Shown here one piece after another: positions 21,248 to 33,417 of a stretch of DNA of 64,000 bases (position 1 is the first letter of the stretch; each line of letters opens with the position of its first letter). Under the pieces are notes generated by a model. That model had not been told where the DNA came from and did no database searches. It saw only the letters and a program-made list of their open reading frames with translations. The stretch covers positions 558,001 to 622,000 of the forward strand of contig JAJTUP010000041.1 of the NCBI GenBank assembly GCA_021399435.1, written 5' to 3'. The DNA comes from Diaporthe sp. PMI_573. Its lineage: Eukaryota; Ascomycota; Sordariomycetes; Diaporthales; Diaporthaceae. The translations under genes were made by a program, and so were the position numbers.

Positions 21248-22830
21248 TCACAACATAGAGCCTCCATCCGTGTCAATCAACGAATTGGACGGTCGATACC
21301 TATCACGGACCTCTAGATACCTGATTTCGGGGAATAGCTCACTGGGCTGGCGTGACTTGCCAAGGCTTCTCGGACGGCGGAATACTACTATCCTTCCGAG
21401 CATGCAGCCTGGCGTCGACAAAGCCGTGGTGGGGGTAGAAGATGGGGTCGCCAGGAGACGCGGCGGCACCAGACATCGTGTCAGTGTTTCCGGTTCCGCC
21501 GACAGCAATATGGCCATGGCATGGGCTCTGTTCTAAGTTACACATAATATGTTGGCGACTGTCAATTGAGGACTGGCAGAGGAGATGGAGACTTGCTTAC
21601 CCGTTCTCAAAGCATTGGTGGAAAATCCAGTAGTCCGTTGGCACTCTTGCAGTCATTGAAGGCATCCAGCTTGATTTGGCTTGAGGCACCCTCTTCAAGC
21701 TTGCGGCTCAAACGGCGCGTTTGGAAACCCGTGCCGGGCCCAATGTGGATCTGGAGACCCGTGGAGACACCCGTGCTGGCGACGCACACGGAGCTACCGT
21801 TGCTGCTGGTGCTGGACGAAATTGGTGGTGCATGAAAAAGTTGCCTACAAACTTGGTTTCTTCAACAACGGCAGCACGCCGCTCCAACCACACTGGTTGC
21901 GCAGCTCTTGCTCGAAGACGCTGACTTTTGTGCGTGCACCCAGGCGAGATCCTCGTAAGGGCTTTTCGAGTTGGCCCATACTGTGCTTGTGTGGGCCGTG
22001 AAAAGGGTCACTGTGAGCACTATAACCCTTTTATAGCTATTTATTAATTGCTATATCATCTTTCTTCACTATGAGACTTTTCTTGCTTTAACATTAGATT
22101 TAATTTATATCATGAGCTCTGAATAAATTCCTATGAATTCCAATTGAATTTCAAATTGTAGAAATGGTCGGAGTAGAATTAATCCCTGGAGAGAGTAGAT
22201 TTTGGAAAGGGGGTTCACCTTCCCTCGAGAAGATTGCTCTCAATTCCCACATAGTGGGCCTCTTGCTTCAAGGCACCGGCTAGCTGAAAAGAATCCCTCC
22301 CCTTTCCTCTCTACTTGATCTAATTTTGAGTTTCTAGTTGGGTCTGGTTTTGCTTTTGATTTTGATATTGATTTTAGTTCTAATGCTTGGACTTAAAGTT
22401 GAGGGGAATGTGTTGGAGAAAAGGGAGGCAAGGAAGGTACTTTTCTCTCTTCCTGTGGTACATACCCCGGCCCCCTCCATGCCTGCCCTTCCCAATGACC
22501 AACCATTTGGGCTTTAAGTTCATTTCCTCTGGGAAGATCCTTGATACCCAATTTAATAGCTTAGAAAGAAAAACAGATATGTATTATGATGCCTCTGAAA
22601 TATGTCTTTGAAGGAGAGGTATTCAAAGTGGGAATTGAAAGTCATAGTGACTCTCCTCGCGTCCCACCAAAGCACGGTATGGGGGATACTGTCCAGATGA
22701 TGGCTTGCCGAGAAGGCCTTGATGGCATTTAGGTACGCATCTTGCTAGGTTACTTACACATTTAGCTGAGAGCCGCTTAGGAGCGTCCACTCAGTGCGGA
22801 TGTCCAGCGACCTGCTGCACTGGCCAAGCG
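21248..22830 (-). pseudogene. Tyrosinase (type-3 copper), decayed and interrupted
   Basis: Read on the minus strand the pieces follow tyrosinase order. About 22810-22755 gives IRTEWTLLSGSQ. About 22730-22640 gives QDAYLNAIK, then a frame change into GKPSSGQYPPYR and ESHYDF. After a ~620-bp foreign block, about 22000-21900 gives LAWVHA and then VFEQELRNQCGWSGVLP. Next come LDAFNDCKSANGLLDF and the CuB region (21545-21440) with SPCHGHIAVGG, then ASPGDPIFYPHHGFVD, and near 21260 the tail NSLIDTDGGSML followed by a stop. Several frameshifts are needed and CuA lacks readable histidines, so it is not functional. In live tyrosinases the first piece binds nothing, while CuA and CuB each need three histidines. 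A dead relative of the oxidase's neighbour, on the same strand. Confidence 0.75.
22015..22640. repeat. ~620-bp block interrupting the tyrosinase relic
   Basis: This AT-richer block falls between the SHYDF motif and the CuA end of the tyrosinase. It encodes nothing recognisable. Edges resemble each other loosely (GGTCACTGTGAGCAC on the left, GTCATAGTGACTC on the right), which could be a decayed target duplication. It may be an insertion or an enlarged intron. Confidence 0.4.
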
Positions 22831-23364
22831 AAATCTCGCTGCCGAGATCAGGGGGAAGGGGCAGCAGTGGCTTCTTTTTCGCGTCGTTGACGAAGCACTT
22901 GGCTTGGTCATTCGACCTGTCATGCGTTGATGGGTGTGAACAAGAGTGTTGTGGTGGTGTTGATAACGTCGATACAAGGGACCAAGCCATCCATGGATAT
23001 CCATGGATGATCTCACCTCGTTGTGACCCTGGAGCGGTCGGCGTGGGATTCTGTACCGCAGCGTACCTGGCATTCGCCCCACGGCAGATTAAGCTTTGCA
23101 CACCGAATGCATCGTCGATCAGGGATGCGATACGCGAAGTTGCCTGCCGAGTCCGAGCCCGGCTGCATCAAATGATTTGCCAGCCCCTGCCAGACCAAGA
23201 CAAAGCAGTCGACTTCGGCCATTAGCTCTCAGCCCTGTTCTCCCTCCTTCTGCGGCCTCTCCCAGTTCCGTACAAGTCGTTGCACTCGCTGCTAATAGAT
23301 TCGTATTGCCCCCAGTCTGCCCCCAGTCGAGACTCTCCATGGTGATGGCAAAAGTGGGAATCTT
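22831..23364. other. Upstream flank of the tyrosinase relic, no gene recognised
   Basis: GC-rich frames on the minus strand run through here but show no signal peptide or domain I know. The start of the tyrosinase could lie in this stretch. Confidence 0.4.
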
Positions 23365-24008
23365 TGTGCTGGGGTTACGCGCCGTAGTGGAGCGCGTCTA
23401 GGCAGCCAGCGGGCCCTGTGGGCCAGCTGAAGGAATAGGAGCCTCAGGCATCAAGACTCGATAAACTATATATGGCAAGAGTCTAGCACTTATATCCAGG
23501 GAGGATCCTTAAACCTGGAAGAATCCCTTAGACCCCCTTAGAGATTATCGTTAAATACTATACAAGCCCTATATATATACTAGCCCTTGTAATAAATAAT
23601 CTCTAAGCCCTATATTACTTAGATTAATTAAGACCGCCTAACCTATCTTTAGAGAAACTTTATTTCTATATATTATCTCGAGAATACTATAGTTAGACTA
23701 TTAATCTTGTCGCTACTATGGCTTTTCTATAGTAATAGCCTTAAGCCTTTTAATATTTTAATACCTTTCTGTAAGCTTAGACCTATAACAACTTCCTCTT
23801 TTTTAATAATAAAGAAGACATCCTTAAGAAAACTATAAAGGTATAACTTTAGGCACCTATATAGAAATTAGCTACCCTTATTTTTACTAGACCTACTTTG
23901 GTTAAGAAAAAGACTCTATACTAGTCTTAAGAGAGAAAGACTTTAACTTTAGTCTAAACCTTAACTATTATATATTAGCTAATTTTAGTATAAATATTTA
24001 ATACTTAT
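23365..24008 (+). mobile_element. 5' end of a RIPed Ty3/gypsy element (LTR plus start of gag), plus strand
   Basis: From about 23375 the sequence aligns, inverted, with the 5' LTR and gag start of the element at 24519-29755. The LTR part is about 23365-23623. The gag-start part (23624-24008) matches 29491 downward with heavy C-to-T and G-to-A change. It stops abruptly where the 510-bp repeat begins at 24009. Confidence 0.8.
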
Positions 24009-24518
24009 GTTAAACGGAAGCGCTTGTGTGGGCGCTGCACGTAAGGAGTTACCCTAGACTTGGCACTGGATTTTGTCTAAGTGCCTATGGGGCGTGCACG
24101 CCGGCAGATGAGTTTGGTGGCCGTGAGTCGATTTTTTAGGCTGTTTTAAGATCCTAACTTCGTACCTCTGCATTCCCCTTATTTCTTACCCAAAAAGCAT
24201 GTAACTTAGCTCATTAGATGGTCTGATTTCTGAAGTTTATCTGTATTTAGTTTAGTTACTGTCAGGGTTAGGGTTGGCTGGTTATTTAAAGCCAAAGATA
24301 GTGGGTCTGAGGGCCGAATTTTCCGGCCTCCCTATCTGCGCACCAGAGCCAACCCACGCGTGCCCAAGGGTGAGACGATGTCGGAGGGACTGTGAGGAGG
24401 GCTGACAGAAGCCCACTCGAATTCAATACAAAGTTGTCCGAACCACTCTCAAGCGTCCCAACAAGACCTCAGTGCACCCTACTGCTACCTGACTCCCATT
24501 CGATCCACCAACCTTCAG
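24009..24518 (+). repeat. ~510-bp dispersed repeat, probable solo LTR, least mutated copy
   Basis: Starts TGTTAAACGGAAGCGC and ends near ACCAACCTTCAGAG. Inverted copy at 36909-37441, truncated copy at 3747-4200. It includes GTTAGGGTTAGGGTTGG-like telomere-type words. The flanks differ in origin (plus-strand gypsy fragment on the left, minus-strand gypsy on the right) and show no target duplication. Confidence 0.75.
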
Positions 24519-27500
24519 AGATTCTTTAGAACCTAAAGACGGTTTTTTCGATATAGTAACCTGTTATTAAGGAATAAGTCTTTCTTAGTGCCAATTGTTG
24601 CCTTTACTTTTAGGTAGGCAGGGTCTAATTTCGCGGCCTCTTTAACCTTATCTATAAAGGCATTGGTCTATCTTACGGCAGAGATGCTACTTAGCCTTAC
24701 GAGTATTAATAGTAGGGATGTCCCCTAACTAGCCGCTGAGACTTTATAGGGTTACACAAAGTATTTTTCTTGCAAGACTATTATAATTAGTTGGTTTTTA
24801 TTTTCCCTCTTCTTAGATTGTATTCCTAGTAGTCTAGAGAGGACATTGGCCTTGCCATTAAGCTTTTCTAGTCGATAATAAATAATAAACCAATATTCTG
24901 CCAATATCTAAGCCTACCGTGCTTGTCTTTAGTTTAGCACCTTTGCCGTTATAAAGTAGGCTAGGTTTTAGTAGTCTGAGTATACCTAGATTTAGTGCTA
25001 GGCTCCTTTAAGGTAGTATTTCTACTTTTTAAAGTAATCTATAATAGCGAGGAGTTTCTTGTTATAGATCTTATAGTTTATTTCTATAGGGGTAAGCTTT
25101 CTAGAGTAAAACATAATAGGGTATAATTTTTTATCAGGTCCCCTTTAAGATATAACTAAGCTAAGGGTATAGTTAGAGGCATTAGGCTTGATTTCTATTA
25201 AGAGTGTGGGATTATAGTATTTATGGACCGGCGTAGATATAAAGGCGACCTTTAGGGCCTGGATGGCGTCCTTTATTTCCTGCATTAGTGTCTACTAACC
25301 TAATGGTTAAGCTCCTATAAGAGGTTTTATAATTTTAGAAAACCCGTCGATAAAGCGGCGGTAAAAGTTGGTAAAGCCTATAAACTATTGTATATACTTA
25401 AGGCAGGAGGGTAACGGCTAATTAAGGATATAGTTAATTCTGTCTTAGGCTAAGGTAATTTCTTTCTGGGTAATTATATTGCTAAGGAACTTAACTTTTT
25501 AAATGTCTTATTTGCATTTTGCGGGGGTAACTGTAAGGTTAAGCTTGATAAGGCATTGAAAAACTTTTTTAATTAACTTATTATGCTTGTCTTATGTTTC
25601 TATGTAGATAAGGATATTATTAAGGTAGACTAGGATGCCTTTGTCTATAAGGTCTATAAAGATATAATTTATTATAGCCTGAAATATGGCCGGGGCATTA
25701 ATGAGTCTTATTGGCATAACGGTATACTTATAGAGACCATACTTATATTTAAATGCTGTCTTTGCCTTATAACCGGGTGCTATGTAAATAAGGTTAAAGC
25801 CTGTCTTAAGGTTAAGCTTTATTATATATTATATATTCTAGAGACGGTCTTGGAGCTTTATAATAAGAGGTATTAGGTGATAGATAGGGATTGTCTTGCT
25901 GTTAATGTCCCTATAGTTAACTACGAGTTTTAAAGGGTCGTTAGGGTCCTTTTTTGGCGCAAATAGGACGGGAGAGCTGTATAAAGACTTGGAGGGCTGG
26001 ATGTACTCTGTCTTAAGGTTCTTTTGTAGCTACTTCTTAAGGACACCTAGTTCCAGAGCGCTTATAGTGTAGAGCGGTACCTAAGATAGTTTACAGCCTT
26101 CTTTAAGGTTAATGCGGTAATCCTATAGTTAGTGGTCTAGAAGCCAAAAGGCGGCTTTTTTGGTTATAATTAGAAGGAACTCCCGAAATTGCTTAGGGAC
26201 AAGGTCTAAGGCCTCCGTAGCCGTGAGCACGGCAGTTCTTGCCGTGCCTGATTGGTAATTCTTGAGGGTATACTTCTTGCATTTAGTAGATAAGAAGTGG
26301 ATTTTATTAGAGTTACCTAGAAGTCTGATTAAATAGTAGAGCTTTATCTACCAGAGGGGGAGGATGGCGTTAAACTCCTTATCTAAGGGGCTGACCTTAT
26401 ACAAGATGTGGGTAAAGTAGTGACGGTGCCTTAGTAGGAGGTCGGGAATATAGGCATGTCCTGTAATCCCGTCGTTAGCTGCCTTTATGTTAAAGGTTAT
26501 AAATAGCTTGGGGGTCTTTCTTTCTTTCTAGGGAAGACGTAGCTTAGTTGCTACCGCGGAGGAGAAGACAGTGACGGATAATCTAGTATCGAGAAGCATA
26601 TATACAGGATGTTCCGAGTAGTCTAGTAGCCGGAGGTATATTATGATAATAGGACATGGTTCCGTTAGGAATTAAGTGTTGTTATAAATAGTACAGACCG
26701 ATTCCGAAGCATTTCCATACCTTTATATATTATTGTTAGTGTCCTCTATCTCTTTAAATAGAGACTTTCAAAATTATTTAGGGGTGGCATTTGTAATTTC
26801 TGCAGTAGTAAGAGCCGCAGTTCTGGCCTTTTTGGCCTTTTGTAAGTTATTGTCATTATCTGCACTATGCTTAGGCCGGGTGGCTATTGTAAGGATGGTA
26901 CTAGCTATCCTGCCTAGAGGTTAAAGGAGAGTCTTGCTGTTAACATCCTTTTTGGCAAAGCAACCTAATGTCTAATAGTTATCTCGGCCATATTGCCAGC
27001 ATATTTGGCGATCTCTCTTACATTAATTAATATCCTTCTAGTCTATATCCTTAAGTGCTTCCTTATTAAAGCTCTATTTCTTCTTACTCTAAAGGGCCAT
27101 ACTAGTAGAGCCAGATGGCGTTTCTTATAGGGTTCTTGAGAATAGATTAAAGTTGAGACGGCTGTAACAATTAGGTTGGCCCAATTTTGAGCGCCCTTAA
27201 ATTAAATCGGGCCCGCCTTTTCTTAACAGCCTAGAGTTTAAAAGTATATTCTTGTAAATTAGTCTAGATTTCTATACTGCGGCTAAAAAGTCTTTATTAA
27301 TCTCGAGAATTCTTCTTTATTAGGAGTAGACTATCTTAATAATGTTGTTAGGTAGCAACTGGCAGATATAGGTCTAAAATATAGTGTCTAACTATTATAT
27401 ATCTTTATTTAAAGCCGTTAACTTAGTTAAGTATTAAGCAATGTCTCTGCTATATTTAAGGACATATATTTTGCAGGCTAAAGTATACCTTACCGAGATG

Positions 27501-29755
27501 TCTGTAAAACGTTTCTAAAGTACGATAGAGTAGGTAGACTATTGGTCTTTGCTACCTATATTTTTAATAGCGGTAGTATAAAACTGGTGCCATATTTTTG
27601 CCTTATCTATTAAGAGGGATCCTACCTAGTTGATCTTATAGAGGCTGTAAGGAAAGCTATTGGCATAGGTTTTTATATATAAAACTATAGCTGTAAACTA
27701 AGATTTAAACTTAGAGAGGTCTTTTCTATTGTAAATAGAGAGGCAATTAAGATAGATTGGGTTAATGGTAGCCGCCGGCCTTGCTAGGCAATAGATGGCC
27801 TGGAGGATAGGGTTATCCCAATCTTGGCCTTAGTTATTGTCCTTGCTGTTAAAGTTGTCGTAACAGCAAGGCAGGTTACAAGGTAGTCTGCGCGGCAGGC
27901 TGCGCGGTAGGGCCGACCTATCTGAGTCTAAGCTATCCGGGTTGCCCGTAGGGTAGTGTCGAGTAGGTAGGATGGTGCCGAATTAGATGGACCTAGCGTA
28001 GGCCGCGTGGAATTACATGCAGGCGGCATTGGCGGCTTAACTGGCACAAGCCGCCAGGATAGAGGCGTTAGAGAGGGGGAGCCCTTAGAGTTAAGCCTTA
28101 GATGATAAGTACTTGGACGGGGGGACCGTAGAGGCCGGGGCTGCTAATTGTCTTGTAGGTATCTGGGATGCTGCCTGCTGGCTGAGGCGGTTAATAATAG
28201 AATTAATGTCGGGTTTCTGGTAGGCAGTTTCCTGGTCTTAATACTTGTTAATAGCGTCCTAGAGGAAGGCACGTATGTCTTCTATCTGGCGGCAACCTGC
28301 TTTATCGAGGTCCCCTGGTTAGATGTACTGCCTGGCCAAGAGGTTGTTAATATAGGTCTTAGTTTGGGTGGCCTAGGAGTTGATGTCCTGTTTAAATGTC
28401 TTGTTTTAGGCTATAGAGTGCTGTAGGGCGTGGATGGTAGCGTCCTGTTGCAAACAGCCTTTTTGATGTGGGCGATGGCCTGCCTACATTGTTTAGCATT
28501 GTTGGTAAGGGTAGCGACTGTGCTCTAGACGTTTTCCGCGAAGTTGGCGCTTGCCTGGTAGACGTTAGTCTGGAAGCGCTGGATCTGCTACTAGTTGGCT
28601 TTAATGCCGACTGGGTACATAGAAATTATAGCACAGTAGTTCTCCTGTATTTGGGAGTACTAGTCCTTAAGGGTGTCTAAAGCTAAGTGATTAGTTAGTT
28701 AATTGTGACCCATATTGCGCGAGAGGGCAATAATAGTATTATGGGAGGTCCGGATGCCATAGTGGATCTCTACCATCCAAGCGGGTGGATTTGAGATCCT
28801 GACCTTGCTGACTGTAAGGTCCGGGGCATCTTTTATGATGACGTTAAAGTCCTGTAGGTTCCAGAAGACAAGGGCGCCTTCTATTTCTGGGGAGAGGGAA
28901 GCCATAATAGGCTCGTGATCCCCTATAGGTTTGATGGATGGAATGATGGGGACAGGAGGAGAAAGGATGCTGCGGCAACGCGGCAGAGGGAGAGGGGCTC
29001 GTGGAGTAGAGTCGGTAGACCTAGGGCGGCTATATCCGAAAGAGGTGGCCGTGATACTGGTCCTGATTAGTCGCGCTTAGAGAAGAGGAGAGGGCGCGTG
29101 AGGTACAACCGGGTAAGTATTAGGTACTTGTACCGGGATAGGTTAGTGCGTAACCGCCGGGTTTTAGACCGGAATTAAAATCTTTCCCTCTTAGGCCAGG
29201 TATAGAGCCTTTCTCTTGACCAGGGTAGGTCTGGCAGAAATTGTAGTGACTGGTTCCTGCATGGGTGCCTAAAGTTGCACCTCTGGAGATTCCTCAAGGT
29301 TGTCCTCTTTATTGTCGAGGAGGAGAAGGTTGTCCCGGGTCTGGGCTTGCAGGAAAGTATCAGAGCGTTGGAGGAATTAAGGCTGCTCTTGTAGGGAAGC
29401 CGTAGTGGCGACACGGTCGGTGATCCAACCGTGGTGTTTTTTGAGAGGAGTATAGGAACAAAGTTTCTCCAAAGGTAGGTTAGGTGATTAGTGTCAGGTA
29501 ACACAAAGCTTAGAGATTATTTGTTACAAGGGCTAGTGTGTATATAGGGCTTGAGTAGTATTTAATGATAATCTCTAAGGGGGTCTGAGGGATTCTTGAG
29601 GTTCCAGGATCCTTCCTGGATACAAATGCTAGACTCGCGCCATATATAGTCTATCGAGTCTTGATGCCTGAGGCTCCCGATTGCCCAGCAGGCCCACAGG
29701 GCCCGCTGGCTGCCTAAACGCGCTCCACTTCGGCGCGTAACTCTTCTGTGTGACA
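24519..29755 (-). mobile_element. Ty3/gypsy LTR retrotransposon, minus strand, integrase end missing
   Basis: The 5' LTR is 29755-29492, with ends TGTCACACAGAAG and ACCTGACA. Downstream on the minus strand come gag (about 29490-27000), a zinc knuckle with CX2CX4HX4C spacing near 27000 (CWQ-Y/C-GRDN-Y/H-...GC), and reverse transcriptase. The box is YLNNILIY (a YLDD mutated by G-to-A) near 25635. Near 25360 the RNase H connection reads TNFYRRFIDGFSKIIKPL. The sequence ends at 24519 against the 510-bp repeat, so most of RNase H/integrase and the 3' LTR are lost. Many stops from RIP. Confidence 0.85.
29492..29755 (-). repeat. 5' LTR of the gypsy element (264 bp)
   Basis: TGTCA...TGACA ends; contains a TATATATGG motif and the long GC block shared with 23378-23470. 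A RIPed, inverted relative is at 23365-23623. Confidence 0.8.
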
Positions 29756-31350
29756 TTGTTGAAACTTTATCTTAAGGGATTTAAACGCCTTTTGTGTTTT
29801 TTTATTTTTAAAGACAAGGAGGTTAACTCTTTCTGGCTTGCGCCTATTCTTTATTTCTTTTAGCTGGTTGTTAAGTAGCTGTATAATCTTTAAATAGCCT
29901 TTGATAAATTGTTGATAAAAGTTACAAAATTTAAAGAAAATCTAGATATTCTAAAAAGTCTGTAGGATTAGCTAGTTGTAAATAGTTTAGACTTAATTAG
30001 AATTTATTTAAACTTCCTTTTAGTCTATAATAAATCCCAGGAATTTAATACTGGTCTAAAAGAAACTATACTTCTTTATATTGCTATATAACTCGGCTGT
30101 AACTAACTAATTAATAATGGTTTATAGGTATTTTTTATACTCTTCCTTATTTACTAAAAACACTAAAATATTATTTAAATAGACAATTATATAGACATTA
30201 ATATAGTTACTAAAGACTTTAGTAATAAAAGATTAAAAAGTAGTAGGGACATTTGTTAACCTAAAAGGTATAACTTTAAACTTATAATAACTATATTATA
30301 TTTAGAAAGCAGTCTTTTATTTATCCTCCTTTTATATATAGATTCGGTATATATATTAGTAAGGTTGATTTTTAAGAAAAACTGTATGCTAGATAGCTGA
30401 TTTAAATCTTAGAAACTAAAAAAAGGAGATAACGGTTTTTTACGGTAATTTTATTAAGTATTCAATAGTCTATATATAGCCGAAGAGTTTTATCTTTCTT
30501 TAGGGTAAAAAGAATTAGTATATCTGGCAGGCTTTTGCTAGGGACAATTTAGCTAAGTGCAAGACTTTCTTTAAGCTATTTTCGAAGGGTCTTTAGTTCC
30601 TTTTCAAACAGCAGATATAGGGGAAGAAATAAAGGTAAAGTACCTAGAGTTAACTTAATAGTGTAGTCTGCTGGTCTCCTTAGGGATAGGCTTTTAGCCC
30701 TCTCTTTAGTAAAGAACAACTTGAGCCCCTTTAATTACAGATAGAGCTGGGAGGAATCTAGGGGATCTTTATTACTGTTGTCTATTCTATAAGGTTTCTA
30801 CAAGTCTACCTTGTCTTTAAGGGTTAGATTATAGGATTTCTTAGAGAGAAGGGCCGAATAATAAAAGGCCGTCTCTTTTAAATCTTTATAAAAAGCCTAG
30901 GGGGTCTGCTCTTTAAGGCATATACTGTTTTGTCCTAATTACTAGTCTTTTAGGGTATATTCTAGACCAATATAAAAAGTATAAAGGCTGGGGATACCTA
31001 ATAATAAAGCAGACTTTATATGCCCTCATTTTATTGCGATATAGTCCTAAACCTTCTTTCTTTAATTTCTATAGCAGTCTTTTAGGAGAATAGGGATTTG
31101 GTAAACACTATGTATGGGTATGCTAATATGCTGGATTTCTATAATTAAAATAGGGTTTTTGAAGACCTAGTAAGCTTATACTGTTTTATAAAAGAAAGAC
31201 TAACTAAGTTAACTTCTGCCTATAGATTTAGGTCGACTTTTACCTTCTGGGGGCCTTGTTTAGTAGCTACTTAGCTAGTAATTATAAATGTCTTTCTTCT
31301 TTCTACCTTATCTTTCTTTAAGTATAGTTATTTTTTTGCTTTATAGGGGT
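29756..31350 (-). mobile_element. Second RIPed Ty3/gypsy relic, minus strand (RT region)
   Basis: Reading the minus strand near 29930 gives FCNFYQQFIKGYLKIIQL, the same RNase H connection motif as in the better-preserved gypsy, and RT-like sequence follows up to about 30550. No uninterrupted frame remains and the AT content is very high. Confidence 0.65.
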
Positions 31351-31359
31351 TTTAAAGTC

Positions 31360-31990
31360 TTGGAGGTCACATGAGGATCGAGGGGATGATTATATAATCA
31401 AATAATAATACTATAAAGATAAAAGTATTATTGTTGGATTTTTCTTGTTGCTTGCTTGCTTGAATATCTGGCCTATTCTCGAGAGAGGACCCGCTTATTT
31501 ATAGCTTTAAAAGAGGGTCTATAGAATATTCGAGAATTTATTAATTACTAATTACCAAGTGGTAATTAGTAATCCATTAGCTAATAATTAGCATATTATT
31601 ACGTAATATGGAATTCCTTGAAAGTGGGTCGAATAGACTAGATCCAAAGAAGGTGGGTCGAGGCGTATATATAGTTTCCGCCTACCCACTAAGTGGAAGG
31701 TTCTAGAAACCGGCTTACGAAAGCAGATTACGTAAGCATATATTATTGGATTATATTATAGTATAGGTTATTAGTATGCGAGATATATAGGTCTTAGCTT
31801 TATAGCCCTAATAATTAATAAGTTATTAAAGAAAGAAATATTTTTTATTTTTTATTATTTAGGCTTTTTATTCTTTTATTTTATTTCGGGGGTTTATTAT
31901 ATATAAGTAATATATATTATTATAATTCTTATTTTATAAAGTATTACGTAAGCATGTCTGCTTACATAATCGGGCTAATATACTTATATA
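31360..31990. repeat. LTR-like block with TTACGTAA words and a hairpin
   Basis: Less AT-rich than its surroundings. Minus strand has TATAAATAAGCGGG, a TATA-like box, and GCTTACGTAATCTGC; a related TGTCTGCTTACATAATC lies at about 31953 on the plus strand. A perfect 13-bp inverted repeat with a 4-bp loop is at 31544-31573. It may be the LTR of the gypsy relic to its left, but ends are not fixed. Confidence 0.4.
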
Positions 31991-33417
31991 AAGAATCTTG
32001 ATTTCTACAGGCTCCTACTCTAGCTCCTACAAGATTTTTAATAACCCTGGTATTTCTAGAAGTATGTATTTTCTTTTTTCCAGACTTGGCTTACCTGGGC
32101 CTTAATTGTTTCTAGGACTGGGCAGCAAGGGGTATAATAATAAATGCTTTTATAACGGAAATACTTAGTTAGATTGCCCTACTTATCTAATAGGTTCTAC
32201 CTTAAAAGTATTTTACTGGCGCTTTCTTAGGGCTTTTGGTTTTCTTAATTAGTAGTAACTTTATTTCTCAATTCTCGGCCTTTATCTATACGGCTCTGGC
32301 TTTAGGAATTAGAGAAGCTTCCTCTTCTTCTATTTAAAGGAAGCTTAATAAGGTTTTCTTTACTTCTCTTATTAGGGGTTTCTATTATATTCTCCCTTTT
32401 TAGTTACATTTCTTTATATCTTTATTTTTTAATCTATTTTAGAGTATTAGACTAAATTGCTTAAGTTAAGGTAACTATTTTATCTTTTGTCTCTAGTATA
32501 TTTATAGTATAGTTTGCCTAAATTTGGCTTAATAGCTAGGGAATTAGTTATAAGAGATAAAAATTTGCTTGTTTTTAATTACCTCGAGGCTTTTGTTTTA
32601 ATTTTAGTATCTTAAGGTACTAGTAAAAGCTTTATAGGTTTTGTCTTTCCTTTTAATAGGCTAGGTTAAAGGCGGTTTAAATAAAACCTATAATGTTTTA
32701 AGGGTTCTTTTTATAGTTTTTACTAAATTCCTTAAATTTTTCTTATTTATAATAGTTAAAAGTAAAACGATTTTTCTTTAACTAAGACTTTATATATATA
32801 TCCTAGCAGTTATAGTATTATTTATCTATATAGTCTAAGATATAGATAATCTTTATATAATTATTATAAAGTAATTAGGGTTAAGAAATATAGGCCTATT
32901 TAAGGTCTATTATCTAGTTATTATACTACTAGTAAGAGTAGTCTATGGGTAAAGTAGTAATATTAGCGAGTTTAAGGTCTTTTAGTTACCTCTTAGAGAG
33001 TATTTTAGCTATACTTAAGAGATTAAGCTGCTATTATAGGCAGAGGTTTTCTTGCTAGAGCTGGGTGGTTTCTTTTTACTAGAGGGTTTTTAAGTTTTCT
33101 TTACTATTATTAGGATTTCTTTAGAATGCTCTCCTAGAAGGATTACTTCTTGGTAATATTATAGATAGTACGAGAGAAGAATTAGAATTATTACAAGTAT
33201 AGGTACTAGGTATAATAGTTACCTAAGGGTTAAGAGAGGAGGTCTTATATTAGGTGTAGATATATTATAAGATTAATTCTTACCGTTTTTCTTAGTAGGT
33301 TATAGGATCTTTAAGCCCTCCTTTTAAGGGTATAAGCCATACTAGCTACTAGTTACTATTTAGGCCTTATACTTGTCTATAATAACATAATTACTAATAG
33401 ATTCTATAAATAATATA
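31991..33417. other. AT-rich RIPed sequence, origin unknown
   Basis: Dense stops in all frames. It could hold the missing N-terminal part of the DUF3435 relic that resumes at 35281, but I could not read it. Confidence 0.4.
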
